Shown in pieces: positions 21,101-30,689 of a stretch of 64,000 nt of DNA. Each line of letters begins with the position of its first letter. Position 1 is the first letter of the stretch. The DNA lies in the NCBI GenBank assembly GCA_947184155.2, contig CAMXCT020001119.1, forward strand, positions 114,416 to 178,415. Direction: 5' to 3'. Origin of the DNA: Cladocopium goreaui (Eukaryota; Sar; Dinophyceae; Suessiales; Symbiodiniaceae). The translations under genes and the position numbers were made by a program. The notes beneath the pieces were generated by a model. It made no database searches, was not told the DNA's origin, and was given only the letters and a program-made list of their open reading frames with translations.

Positions 21101-21612
21101 TGGCTGAACTTCGGGTCGGAGCTTACGTCGTTGGTTGCCATATGGGCCAATGGATCAAGGGCCCAAACGCTTCCCAAACGCTACCCAAACGCTACCCAAT
21201 GGGTCATAGTCATAGCTGGTTTTTCTGGATGGTCATTCCCCAAAATATGGTAATTTCATAGGTTTTGACCCATCCCCATGTGCTACCATCATGCGATTGA
21301 TCGAGAAATTGAGAACCTGGCACCTCAAGCAACAGGCGCCTTAGGGCCTTCAAAACATGCTTTAATTCGGTCAGCATGTCAACCAAGAATCAAAGGGGGA
21401 ATCAAAAGTTAATACATATTATATATATAATATACATAATAATTTATATTAATATAGATAAGACATGATAAGACTGATTTGAACAAAAAAGGACAATGAA
21501 ACTCATCATCGTGAGCACACCGATTTTCATACCGTCCCGCCGCGCGGTCCCGGTCGCGCACGGCCCCCGCCTCCAACTCAGCATCGTGGTCGTCCGAGCC
21601 GCGCTTGATAAA
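15157..21612 (-). CDS. sixteen-exon gene of unknown family, about 371 residues in view
   Basis: Exons, minus strand: 21612-21533, 21121-21020, 20770-20706, 20441-20407 (weak), 19994-19900, 19396-19326, 18784-18768 (weak), 18530-18495, 18277-18237, 17719-17632, 17216-17153, 16887-16822, 16421-16368, 16227-16173, 15796-15623 and 15229-15157, ending TAG. Every join keeps phase, which is hard to get by chance over so many short exons. Sample peptides are FIKRGSDDHDAELEAGAV, SDPKFSQEVATETLRNLLG, TPVWWFGTRAL, QVFIPGFGEDFSKLGVPEL, NIVNLHRMLGDLHGADDTIE, and KEAWEHFIFVPLPQ. There is no obvious membrane helix; several Cys pairs (CSLGDDCGSCG) are present. One intron would use a GA donor. An exon upstream of 21612 is required. 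I do not recognise the family. Introns carry several short TIR elements. Confidence 0.65.
15623..15796 (-). CDS. longest exon of the 21.6-15.2 kb gene
   Basis: The acceptor TTTTTTCAG|A and the donor TG|GTAATC bound 57 codons: LLALCHPTNFRGDEPRAVAA, then SCDGMCRSKEAWEHFIFVPL and PQSRVKTSHLDCGNQIS. Third positions are GC-rich and composition is balanced. A longer open frame on the same strand (15920-15549) is out of phase with the neighbours and is a shadow. Confidence 0.75.
15963..16087. mobile_element. family-2 TIR element
   Basis: TATCTGGGTAAATCATAATA at the left and AAATTTACCCAGATATA at the right, with CATTTGGGGATGATTTCCCT and GGTCGCAGTGAGGTCG inside. It lies wholly within the intron 15797-16172 of the 21.6-15.2 kb gene. 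Confidence 0.8.
17279..17365. repeat. short telomere-like CCCTAAA tract
   Basis: AAACCCTAAATG, AACAAACCCTAAACAAACTC and AAACCCTAAACAAGCC occur in 85 bp, the reverse orientation of the tract at 56.7 kb. Confidence 0.6.
17632..17719 (-). CDS. exon of the 21.6-15.2 kb gene, ISGDIRQVFIPGFGEDF
   Basis: This exon, between GAG/AG and CGG|GTGATG, encodes ISGDIRQVFIPGFGEDFSKL and GVPELSALR in 88 nt. It is in phase with the exons at 18277-18237 and 17216-17153. Confidence 0.75.
18083..18181. mobile_element. family-3 TIR element
   Basis: GTGTCAAAACCTTGTACCCC, AATAGCTGGTAAATGGATGT and GGTATTGATCCATACCCAT in the family order. Confidence 0.7.
18308..18412. mobile_element. family-1 TIR hairpin element
   Basis: TACCCTCTGGTAAACTAACA to GTTAAATTACCAGAGGGTA, imperfect palindrome over its whole length. 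Confidence 0.8.
18892..19001. mobile_element. family-1 TIR hairpin element
   Basis: TACCCTCTGGTAATGACTAA to GTAAACGTTTACCAGAGGGT. It lies in an intron of the 21.6-15.2 kb gene. Confidence 0.75.
19430..19680. repeat. degenerate repeat with GGGAGCGCTACCGATT
   Basis: AAACAGTCGGGAGCGCTACT, GACAGTCGGAAGCGCTACCG, AACAGCCGGGAGCGCTACCG and AACAGTCAGGAGCGCTACCG recur at 25-60 bp spacing. It lies upstream of the exon 19396-19326 on the minus strand. Confidence 0.7.
20520..20625. mobile_element. family-3 TIR element, reverse
   Basis: The same modules as the copy at 18083 in reverse complement; it lies in an intron of the 21.6-15.2 kb gene. Confidence 0.7.
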
Positions 21613-22535
21613 CTGCAACATGAGACGTAAGACCATCAACCTCGGTTGGAACGCAGGAATTGATGGTTCAATGGATTCCCGGAAAACTCCATCAAATCAA
21701 TGAAAAAATCGATGGTTTCCGGTTAAGATGTTCCCCATCAAAGCAATCCATTGAATGGTCCTGCCAATCGAAAACTATGATCAGGGGAGTCCCCAATGAT
21801 GATCAATGATGTGGGTAAAACAATAATAATTACACCACCCATTTTCCTGGGAATGGTAAAACATAACACCTATAAAATTGGTGTTGACTGGGGGATGGTA
21901 AACATGTTGATCAACCAGCGGAATCATGATCAACCATTGGAGTTGGGGGTAACCCATATGTTTAACCAAATCCCAAAAAATGAGCCATACGAAAAGGGAA
22001 ATCTGATACGTCTAAATGGGAGTATATGATGATATAATTTTACTGACTACTCATCGAATGACTTTATGATGGTTTCTGATTCCTTGTATCATCCAACAAG
22101 CAAGGCCCTGGAATCCCACCCAAAACATTAGTTGATTCTGGGTCAAAACAGGTACTAGATGGTACAAGTAGTTTTTACTTGAGTGTCTCTGAAAAAACTG
22201 GTACCCCAAATGACACAAGAAGTTTACCATTTTACAGTCCAGTTCAGTTGCATTCCCGAATCTTGTTGCCGATACTTCCCCCTTGCAGGGTGTTGGGGTT
22301 CACAAATTTTGGCCGAAACATGACATGCCGAAACATCAGTTGAATGAATTTAAAGACGATTTTGGAGATGTGCGATGTGCTTGGATTTCAATTGTCGGCA
22401 TAATCTGAGGCCACAATATGGCAATATGGACCTTCATGGCCTTATCTGATTATGTAAATCCCAGCTATATCCCATTATATTCCAACTAATTGTTGTTTAT
22501 ATTTATATCTCATCTCTATGAAGCCATGTGCCATC

Positions 22536-22576
22536 TTTTTGAGTCAAGGCGCCAAAGTTGTCCGAAGCAGTCGTGC
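22536..22576 (-). CDS. possible short exon, TTASDNFGALTQK
   Basis: The acceptor CCGTCAG is followed by a GC-rich frame reading TTASDNFGALTQK. It could lie upstream of the 21.6-15.2 kb gene through a GA donor. Too short for certainty. Confidence 0.3.
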
Positions 22577-22969
22577 CTGACGGTGAAAAATGTTGTGCCT
22601 TGATACTGGATAGGATTTCCTACAGGATGGTGCCCCCAGTGATGTTTGTTAATTTATAAACACCATTAACTATAAACATCCATAAACCACAATTTAACCA
22701 CTTATATCTCAACTGAACGCTATCTTGGACGCCCCATCCTGTATGCATAATCCAGGATAATCCCCAACATATTGGATAGTACAAGCACACGTAATCATAA
22801 CCATCGATCAACAGGGGTTTTCTACACTGCTCAAAACATCAGGTGTCATGTCAATTTTCCCCCAAAAGCAGGTGGCCGTTGTGTTACCCCAAGTTCCGAG
22901 TCTGAACATGGGCCATAATGAAGATACTTTATGATACTTCATAATGTTCTGAAACATAAATTTTTGTCA

Positions 22970-23123
22970 GGCTTCCCAGTTGCCTTTTCAGATGCCAGGG
23001 TCCCATCGAGCTGAAGAGCGCAGCGCCTCTGTAGCGTCTGCAAGTTCTGCAAAAAGAACTTCGATACCAAAGTGACCGCCTCCCGCACCACCTGGCCATG
23101 CTTTGGCAAGGGCATCAGGGAAA
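22970..23123 (-). CDS. exon, unrecognised protein, helical
   Basis: The acceptor TGGACAG at 23124 opens a frame reading SLMPLPKHGQVVREAVTLVS, then KFFLQNLQTLQRRCALQLDG and TLASEKATGKPDKN. The pattern of hydrophobic residues every three to four positions suggests an amphipathic helix. The 3' end is not fixed. A family-6 TIR element (23140-23269) lies 17 bp upstream of the acceptor. Confidence 0.65.
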
Positions 23124-23139
23124 CTGTCCAATTAAAACA

Positions 23140-23269
23140 TACTGTGGATCGTTGCGAAATCCTGCACCACCTTGGATGGTCGAAACATGCCGAAACCCTA
23201 TAAATAATGGGATCTTTACCACCGTTTTCAACTGGTGATAATTGGATTTCGCAATAACCATCCACTGTA
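23140..23269. mobile_element. family-6 TIR element
   Basis: ACTGTGGATCGTTGCGAAAT at the left and GGATTTCGCAATAACCATCC then ACTGT at the right. A related partial copy (GTGGATGGTGGCGAAATCCT) begins near 62787. Confidence 0.7.
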
Positions 23270-23364
23270 TTTTTCAGACATGAAGGGAACTCACAACACC
23301 TTACAAGCCATTTAATTGGGGATGGCAAAACCCCAATTTTCAGCTTTAGCTTTCCACATACTGC

Positions 23365-23520
23365 CTATCAATCCACAGGATGGTGGACACCCTCGTCACG
23401 GCATCCGCACCTTCAAAGGTGTCTGCGATGTGACTGGGCCGGTCAACACCGACACCTTTGAAGGGCCACTTTTTGTGAGAGACTGGCAATCCGAGGAGTT
23501 TGAACCGTGGAGTTTTTAAC
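23365..23520 (-). CDS. possible exon, strand uncertain
   Basis: On the minus strand the island reads GVGVDRPSHIADTFEGADAV and TRVSTIL. On the plus strand it reads VTGPVNTDTFEGPLFVRDWQ. Both look protein-like. The minus strand is preferred because all better-supported exons in the window lie there. The 13-bp inverted repeat 23411-23423/23451-23463 makes part of both translations alike (TFEG). Confidence 0.35.
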
Positions 23521-23590
23521 CTTACAGTAATTCTGGTCCATAAATGTCCATTTCATGTTCAATAGATTCCCCATTTTCGGAAAGCCAACC

Positions 23591-23690
23591 CCATCGAATC
23601 GAAGCTCAAGCAACTTGAGAACCGATTGGAGCCGGAAAGCCTGCTCATCCAATAGCATTTTGCTCGTCATTTGGAGACAAGAGGAAGATG
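23591..23690 (-). CDS. exon, unrecognised protein, leucine-rich helix
   Basis: The minus-strand frame reads MTSKMLLDEQAFRLQSVLKL and LELRFDGVG, ending at GGG|GTTGGC. The composition is clearly protein-like. Acceptor candidates lie at GAGCAG|GCT or further upstream. Confidence 0.5.
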
Positions 23691-23997
23691 TGAACAAACA
23701 CCCCATGACTGATCCGGCTGAAAAACGGTATCTGTTTTGGGGACGGATCTACTTGGATCACAAGTCAGAGTCCTTGCTTCTAGAAATGGCAAGGGCGTCG
23801 TCGCTTGAGGTTGCCGCAAGCACAAATTGGGACTAATTGTATGTCCAAGTTTGGAGCTGATTTTATCACTGCAATAGTTACAGCTACATGATTAGTTCAT
23901 ATATATTCCAGTACAGTACAATCCTACAACATCCATTCAAATTGAGTTATCAACTTTGCTCCATTGAAGTCATGGGATATCATTGGATCATGAACAC

Positions 23998-24074
23998 CGG
24001 AAATCTCCTCGGCATCCGACCAGTTTCTCCAACACCGACCTTAGTTGGCCCAGGGCGTTGGTGTTCAAGTTTGC
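23998..24074 (-). CDS. exon, ANLNTNALGQLRSVLEKLVG
   Basis: The acceptor TTTACCAG and the donor CG|GTGTTC bound 25 codons: ANLNTNALGQLRSVLEKLVG and CRGDF. Third positions are GC-rich. Unrecognised. Confidence 0.6.
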
Positions 24075-24559
24075 CTGGTAAATTTAGGACTATGATTTGG
24101 GTTTCAACAGGACACCATGGACTTTGCTGACCAGCAAAATCTGTGAAAGCCGAAGGCATCCAGGCCCCGAAATCCAACAAGTTTCATCCCAAGCCTTAGG
24201 ATTTTTTTCCGCCCCCAAAACAAGGGGAATCATTCCGGGAAGAGACCCCAGTGTGTGTGAGGAGAATGTATGATAATGTATGATCATGTTCAGGATGATG
24301 ATCATGTTCAGGATGATGATCATGTTCAGGCTGATGATGATGATGATGATGATTGTTATTATTATTATTATTAGCATTATCATTTATTATTATATCTTAT
24401 TATCATTCTATATGCCATCTGGTTATGACTAACAGTTCGCCATGGAAAATCCCAAGCATCAACCCACCGGACCCGAAAAAAAAAAAAAACGGCCTGGCCC
24501 AGAAGGGACCATGAGGTCCAGCGGCCAACAAAGACCTGCCGAATCATGGGAATGTTTAT

Positions 24560-24825
24560 AATGGATAAATGTGTATAATATCTATATTATATCTATATTA
24601 TATTATATGTTACCTATATTATATTATATTGTATCTATATTATATTATAGTTTATCTATATTATATTATATTTAATCTATATTATATCTATATTATATTA
24701 AATTGTATCTATATTATATCTATATCATATTATATTGTATCTATACTATATCTATATTATAATATATTGCATCCATATTATATCTATATTATATATATCA
24801 TATATATCATTTTCACCAATTAACC
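24560..24825. repeat. AT-rich TATCTATATTATATTATA array
   Basis: Units of TATCTATATTATAT and TGTATCTATA form a low-complexity tract; its Tyr/Ile-rich frame is not a gene. Confidence 0.85.
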
Positions 24826-25234
24826 AATTAACCGATTGATGACCATCCCCTTTTATAGGACCATACACCAGGTTTTGACCATGGCATGTGAGGTTTTTAT
24901 ATCATCTGGCAGGAGATCTCCCCTGGGATTTATGGATGTTGATGTAGGGGATCGAGCCATCACCATATCCGAAGGATGCACTGGTGAAGGCCTTGAAGAC
25001 CCAAAAACCGATCTGTTAAAGAGTTGGCCCAGCGGTTTGTCTCGACTTTGAAGGAGAAACAGTACATTTCCACAGATGGACTCATGTTGAGGCAGGAATC
25101 ATGGAAGTCCCAAAAACATCCAAAAACACATTCCCGGCGAATGGTTTCTTACAAAGGTTTCAACGTCTGAAATGGGGATCAGGAATCATCATAATTGAAA
25201 TCACCAGATTCGGAGCCCTTGTCCCGAAATCCGT

Positions 25235-25351
25235 CTAAGGCTGTGGCGGTACTCTCGCGTGCAAAAGCGCTTGCTTCCTTATGTAGCACCCCTTGAGTGC
25301 GACGGAGCCCACTTGGGGACCATCGTCGGAAAAGAATGGAAACTCAACATG
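25235..25351 (-). CDS. terminal exon with stop codon
   Basis: The acceptor TTTCAATCCCAG opens HVEFPFFSDDGPQVGSVALK and GCYIRKQALLHARVPPQP, closed by TAG at 25235-25237. The polypyrimidine tract and stop make this a likely last coding exon of a gene whose 5' part lies above the mosaic repeat at 25.5-26.2 kb. Unrecognised. Confidence 0.7.
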   Translation of the reverse strand, partial: HVEFPFFSDDGPQVGSVALKGCYIRKQALLHARVPPQP

Positions 25352-25554
25352 CTGGGATTGAAACCACCAAGCAAAACACATAGAAATCACCGAAAAATAA
25401 GCAGGTGAACAAGAAGATACAAGAAGCATCATAACCAACCCAGCTTCTATGCGGTTTTTCCCAACATGCAGCGATCAAAAAACTTTCGAACTGGGCCTGT
25501 GACCAAAAAAATACTTTACTTCGTGTTATCCCCACCATGACATTTATACATTTT

Positions 25555-26205
25555 CTTACTGGCAAATCTTCTGGCATTCTATCTGGCATATCTTCTGGCA
25601 TTCTATCTGGCATTCTATCTGGCATATCTTGTGGCATATGTTTTGGCATATCTTCTGGCATTCTATCTGGCAAATCTTCTGGCATTCTATCTGGCATATC
25701 TTCTGGCATTCTATCTGACATATCTTCTGGCATTCTATCTGGCATATCTTCTGGCATTCTATCTGACATATCTTCTGGCATTCTATCTGACATTCCATCT
25801 GGCATATCTTCTCGCATTCTATCTGGCCATTGAGGTCCGGCAGTGCCCACTGGGATCTGGAGCTCGCGGTTAAGGTCCGGCAGTGCCCACTGGGATCTGG
25901 AAGTCGCGGTTGAGGTCCGGCAGTGCCCACTGCGATCTGGAAGTCGCGGTTGAGGTCCGGCAGTGCCCACTGCAACCTGGAAGTCGCGGTTGAGGGCCCA
26001 CTGGGATCTTGAGCTCGCGGTGGAGGTCCGGCAGTGCCCACTGGGATCTGGCGCTCGCGGTGGAGGTCCGGCTGTGCCCACTGGGATCTGGACTGCGAGG
26101 AGGAGGAGGCGGAGGAGATGGAGGAGGAGGATGCGGAGGCGGAGGAGGAGGAGAACAGCTCTGATAAAATCTAACAACCCTCACCTGGCAGGTGGGGAAC
26201 ATATT
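25555..26205. mobile_element. mosaic repeat element, copy 2
   Basis: The same architecture as at 1-757: a CTTCTGGCATTCTATCTGGC array (25555-25825), 40-bp units with GAGGTCCGGCAGTGCCCACT (25830-26095), a GAGGAGGAGGCGGAGG tract, and the tail with AATCTAACAACCCTCACCTG (26167-26200). The 40-bp unit differs from copy 1 after the first 13 bases, so each copy has homogenised its own array. A 277-codon minus-strand frame over it is not a gene. Confidence 0.75.
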
Positions 26206-26264
26206 TTGATGGCGTTTCCATGCTTTTCCAATTTGTTTTTCCTGCAGATGCATGGTTTTTCCGT

Positions 26265-26328
26265 GCCAAGAGTCAGCAGCGGAAGCACCAAAAGATCAGG
26301 TTCATCCATAGGGCGACCAATGGCTGGC
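26265..26328 (-). CDS. candidate exon, PAIGRPMDEPDLLVLPLLTL
   Basis: TTTGTCCCTTGCAG is a strong acceptor; the frame reads PAIGRPMDEPDLLVLPLLTL. The 3' boundary is unclear. It may belong to the gene ending at 25235. Confidence 0.5.
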
Positions 26329-26395
26329 CTGCAAGGGACAAATCGGAAATCGACAGGAAACCTTTCCATGTGTCTCTTTACCACTCAAGAGAAAG

Positions 26396-26456
26396 GTTTT
26401 CCTATGTTGTCCTATGTTTTCCTATGTTGTCCTATGTTTTCCTATGTTTTCCTGTT
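26396..26456. repeat. CCTATGTTTTCCTATGTTGT tandem repeat
   Basis: Five units of 10-11 bp, TTTCCTATG or TGTCCTATG, in tandem. Confidence 0.85.
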
Positions 26457-26617
26457 ATAGCTTGTTCCCTTTATCCAAATTCTCAGTCCGATACAGGTGA
26501 TCCAGATTGCACTGAACCACCACAAGACCGGGTCTGATGCTCATCAATAAGAGACAGTAACAAAGTGGATTCGGTCCCAACAGATGGGTCCAGCATGGTT
26601 CCAAACCAACTCACATC

Positions 26618-26812
26618 ATAACCTCTGGTAAACATACAAAAAACAATGGACAAATCACCATGTTTCATGGGACAATTCACGAACTAAATGGTGATTTTCC
26701 ATAGTTATGTTAGTTTACCAGAAGCTATTGAAAACTAACATAGCTATTGAAAATAACCATTTAGTTCGTGAATTGTCCCATGAAACATGGTGATTTTCCA
26801 TTGTTTTCTGTG
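26618..26812. mobile_element. double family-1 element
   Basis: Two head-to-tail hairpin halves share CAAATCACCATGTTTCATGG and its complement, with TTTACCAGAAGCTATTGAAA in the middle. It looks like a composite of two insertions or a palindromic duplication. Confidence 0.6.
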
Positions 26813-26828
26813 TGTCATATCATACTGC

Positions 26829-26893
26829 CCGTGTTATCCCCGGTTGACCCCACGGGCCCCACGAAGTTCAGCATGCCGATGGCCACCCGAGAC
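26829..26893 (-). CDS. exon, SRVAIGMLNFVGPVGSTGDN
   Basis: The acceptor TATCCAG|G opens SRVAIGMLNFVGPVGSTGDN with strongly GC-rich third positions. The donor would be of GC type (G|GCAGTA). Confidence 0.55.
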
Positions 26894-27599
26894 CTGGATA
26901 TGTAGCCAGGTCCCATATCAAAAAGGACTTAAGAAATACACATATCATGGGATGGATGATTATAGTGAAATAACATGGATTTAAATGATATAAATGAATA
27001 TAAAAACAAATGCACATATACCATATATATATATATGTATGTGTATATATATATACATATTTCCCTATATAATGGGCTATGGATGGCAATGGCGACATAT
27101 GGCGCCTGTTGTTCCGAACCTTTTTAGAGACACGACTGGAGAGGTGTTTGGAGTTCATTGGGGTCGCAGCCCCATTTCTAATGAGTGAGCATCATTGTTG
27201 GTAATGTCAACCCTGGATTAATAAACCCTTAGGCTGTTTAATTGGGAGGGTACCATTTAAGTATCAGATTATGACTATTGGAGGAGTACCCCCCTAATTA
27301 ATAAACTATGGTTTATTAATCCAGGGTTTACATTAGAAAAACGACTGGAAAGCTCTGGTAGCCCGTGGTAGCCCTTTCCAGTGAAAAAACTTGCCCATTT
27401 ACCTTGGACGAAGTGACTACTGCGACCCCGATATGTCATTTCTGACCCCGATATGGGAACACCCAGCGCAATGGGGATCAGGTGGTTAAACGTAAACCCA
27501 TGGATCATCCCGATCGCAACATCGAAATATTGTACTACAAGAGACCCTAAAATACCCCAGGAAAATAGCCCACAGAATATTCCATAAAATATCCGATTG

Positions 27600-27739
27600 G
27601 ATATTATATCAATCTTATATATAATATATAAATCACATATTATATAAGATGATATTCCATAGTATACCCATAAACTGTTCCCATGTTTGTTGCAATAATG
27701 TTCAATCTGATCGTTTCTCAGCACAGGGCCATGCTGCAC
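27600..27739 (-). CDS. candidate exon, KVQHGPVLRNDQIEHYCNKH
   Basis: The minus frame reads LRTEQPKVQHGPVLRNDQIE and HYCNKHGNSLW. The open frame runs on to 27275 through AT-rich sequence, but only the first part is GC-rich in third positions, so the remainder is probably intron. Confidence 0.35.
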
Positions 27740-28536
27740 CTTTGGCTGCTCGGTCCTCAGTCACCAGTGATGTTTTTTGTGACACCAAACAAGCATGGGC
27801 CACCATGCTGGGGGGAAGGGGTCTCTATTTGGTCTATATTTGGATACGTACACATCATTGACATCATGAAGCAAAGAGATCCAAATAGTGATAATAGTGG
27901 AGTTTCTTTCTGAGATTTCTGTGGATTTCTTGAAACTAAAGGATCCGAAATGGTTCCATAAACCAACGATTTTTTGGGTGCATCATGGTGGTGTGCAAAT
28001 GCAACTTGGGCTTTATCTACCAAGAACAGGTGTACAGGCCGAAAATCGAGATCTACAGGGCGAAAATCGTTGGGCGAGATTACCAGAAAAAGTCAAAGTC
28101 TACTCAAACAGAAAGTCAACATCTTTGTTGCTAATGAGTTTCTGTTTATTTTTTGGTTTCCAGATCATTTGCCACAGATCATTTGCCCTCCATAGAAGTC
28201 CGAGTGGATCCATGAAGAATATAGATAAAACCACCACTGAATTTGTAATTTGATCTCGGGAGTCCCTAGTGACCCCAAGATCAACGCACTCAGATTTCTC
28301 TGGTGATTTCCACCGGCAGGAGTTCGCCACATTTCAACATCATGCCTTATCGCGAAGTTATTCACCTTAAGGCAAAGCAAACAGAAAGGTAGAAACAAAC
28401 AAGAAAAGCACTGACCACCCTTGGAACGCATAGAAACACAACATTTCAATATCACCACATTCCATGACCCTTTTTTTTTCACACAATGATCCTGGTTCAG
28501 AGATATATCAGCCATCAGCTTCCAACTTCTACAACC

Positions 28537-28649
28537 ATCTGGGTAAATTATAATAATTCACTAACCTGAATTAAGCCCATTTGAGGATGATTTCCCTTAC
28601 TAACCATGATTCCCAGTGGTCGTAGTGAGGTCGTTATAATTTACCCAGA
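28537..28649. mobile_element. family-2 TIR element
   Basis: ATCTGGGTAAATTATAATAA to GTTATAATTTACCCAGA with the conserved CATTTGAGGATGATTTCCCT interior. Confidence 0.8.
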
Positions 28650-28708
28650 ACCATATCAAGTTTCGTCGTTGAGGTGCTGCCCGTTATCCAAATTCGATGG
28701 CACCCTAC

Positions 28709-28791
28709 TGGTGCCCGTGACGTTCCAAGTTCCCACTGTGCGCCCCACTGCGGTTGGCTCACCAGCGCCGCCTCGAGCTTCGTGGGGATGG
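28709..28791 (-). CDS. exon, IPTKLEAALVSQPQWGAQWE
   Basis: The acceptor TGAAG|CC and the donor CCA|GTAGGG bound IPTKLEAALVSQPQWGAQWE and LGTSRAP. The plus strand is also open but is Pro/Arg-rich, as antisense shadows usually are. Confidence 0.55.
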
Positions 28792-28894
28792 CTTCAAATA
28801 TTGGGTGAGACCAGGGAAAGTGAGCATGTAGCTATAGCCGGCCCAAAACTCTAGATATGATCTCTAGATATGTAACGGTATATTCTGAGATATA

Positions 28895-28999
28895 TACCAT
28901 CTGGTTATTTAACATAGCCATGGAAAATCACCATTTTTAATAGGTAAACCATCTATAAATGGGCCATTTTCCATGGCTATGTTAAATAACCAGAGGGTA
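28895..28999. mobile_element. family-1 TIR hairpin element
   Basis: TACCATCTGGTTATTTAACA to TGTTAAATAACCAGAGGGTA; arms match almost perfectly. Confidence 0.85.
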
Positions 29000-29093
29000 A
29001 TTATATATTATGCAAGCATTTGGCAGATTCCTCCAACTGTAGTGATGAGTGTGCCGCAACGCCGGCTACACATCAGGCCCGCAGAAGATGGAC

Positions 29094-29155
29094 CTTAAGA
29101 ACCAACAAAATTTCCTGGGGCCCAAATCGGTAGGCGCGTTTCGCCCCCGATCCAA
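29094..29155 (-). CDS. exon, GSGAKRAYRFGPQEILLVLK
   Basis: The acceptor CATCTGCAG|TT and the donor AAG|GTCCAT bound exactly 20 codons, GSGAKRAYRFGPQEILLVLK, entering in phase 1 and leaving in phase 0. Confidence 0.55.
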
Positions 29156-29271
29156 CTGCAGATGTATCAAGATCTCCACCATAAATCCAATAAATCCAAT
29201 CCTTGGCATAGTGAAACAATCCGAGTCACCTATCATAAATCTAATATCGGTGTCAAAAAAAGGCTATGTGT

Positions 29272-29492
29272 CAAAACCCTGGTACCCCTGGTGAACCTCA
29301 AAATAGCTGGTAAATCAGGGGTTGGTAAATGTCCCAATTGAACATCACCCAACTATTGGGGATATAAATTCCAACAGATATTTGAAGGTGATATTCAAAA
29401 TCCCCAAAAAGGGACATTTACCAACCCCTGTAAATAGATCTTCATCCCAGGAAAATTGATAGTAATAGGTTTTGACCCACCCCCATATCCTC
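29272..29492. mobile_element. family-3 TIR element, interrupted
   Basis: GTCAAAACC at the left and its complement GGTTTTGAC at the right bound a short element with GGTACCCCTGGTGAACCTCA and AATAGCTGGTAAAT. It is split by the nested element. Confidence 0.75.
29316..29430. mobile_element. 115-bp TIR element nested in a family-3 element, with TAAAT target duplication
   Basis: The element begins CAGGGGTTGGTAAATGTCCC and ends with the exact complement of that sequence. TAAAT flanks it on both sides (29311-29315, 29431-29435). Removing the element and one TAAAT restores the usual family-3 sequence GCTGGTAAAT followed by a TTCATCCC block. Confidence 0.85.
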
Positions 29493-29548
29493 ATGTTGGG
29501 CCGGTCCCGGCTGAGTTCCGTGCCCGAAAAACTGTCGCCGGGCGACTC
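29492..29548 (-). CDS. candidate exon, ESPGDSFSGTELSRDRPNM
   Basis: The acceptor ATAGCAG opens ESPGDSFSGTELSRDRPNM, with the best third-position GC of the three frames. The 3' end runs into a family-3 TIR element. Confidence 0.45.
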
Positions 29549-30186
29549 CTGCTATCAACAGCTACCTACATTCAGAATCATGTGGAACCATACTATCTCA
29601 TAATATATATATATATATACATAATATACATAATATATAATATATAATATATAACTATATATATTATATAACTATATATATATAAAGTATATCATAATAT
29701 ATTATAATATGAGATTCGTGCCGTGGTCCAAGGTTTCATGGGATTTGGGTAAAAAGAAATGGCTCATTGTCATCCTTCCCATGTGATGTCTTCCTCCAAA
29801 AAACTGGGTATACATGGGTATACAAGGCACTTAAACAATGTATATGCCATCCAAAAACAGGGCTTCTCATGGGATAGTAATGGGATAATCATGGTCAATC
29901 ATCCCTGCCGGATTTTATCATGGTTCATGATCCATAGAAAAATTATCTGCAGGGCGTTGAACGTTGACATCCAGTTCTTGTTTCAAAGCGAAGGGCGCAT
30001 CAGCGCGTCATCCAGGAACTATTCAGGGCAGGCACTTCGAACTGGGAATAGATCTCCATTTCTGAGCCATTTCCCATTTCCAGGGTTGATCTTAAGATCG
30101 AAATCTGTGGACGAGAACACATTAAAAAATAACTAATGGATGAATATATGGCCCAAACTTCGGAAACTGGCACTTTCCACTCCTCG

Positions 30187-30300
30187 CCGGTGGAAACCTC
30201 TTCTCGTGGTGATGCCTGGAGACGCCAGATGATCGGTTGTTGGGCTGATTAGCAACCTGGTTGTCTAAGGCGTCCGACAAATTGTCCGAATCATTCCGAA
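30187..30300 (-). CDS. candidate exon, DNLSDALDNQVANQPNN
   Basis: The minus frame reads RNDSDNLSDALDNQVANQPN and NRSSGVSRHHHEKR, ending at AG|GTTTCC. Asn/Asp-rich and hydrophilic. The acceptor is not clear. Confidence 0.4.
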
Positions 30301-30527
30301 TCATCAACACGTTGCGGATAGATCTCGGCAAATATAGCAAATCTTATCTTGACAATTCACTAAACTCAAATAAAACATAATAAAACTATATATGTATGTA
30401 TGTATATACATATATATATACTGTATATATATTGGGATACTTCCCCGAATCCTAACCATAATTTCAAGCTTCAGTCACCGTAAAGTCATGTAAAGTCCCG
30501 CTATTTTACCCAGATAGATCATGGAAC

Positions 30528-30619
30528 CATAGACTGCCAAGTCACATCGTCTCCATTTGGCTGAGCAACACTTTGCAGGATCGTCCTAACCCCAACAGAC
30601 CCGGCAGCATCTGTGGCGG
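30528..30619 (-). CDS. exon, ATDAAGSVGVRTILQSVAQP
   Basis: The acceptor TTTGAAG|CC and the donor ATG|GTTCCA bound ATDAAGSVGVRTILQSVAQP and NGDDVTWQSM. The length and phases fit a normal exon. Confidence 0.55.
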
Positions 30620-30689
30620 CTTCAAATCATCTCCAACCATCAACTTGAACATAATCAGCTATTGCAGCTATTGATTGCCGGTAGATCAA

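Noticed and set aside
25344-26177. A 277-codon minus-strand frame rich in Met, Pro, Glu and Asp
   Set aside because: It is a translation of the mosaic repeat arrays; only its last part near 25351 overlaps a real exon, in the same frame by extension.
27275-27739. A 154-codon minus-strand frame with a hydrophobic middle
   Set aside because: Only the first 40 or so codons have coding-like third positions; the rest is AT-rich like the surrounding introns.
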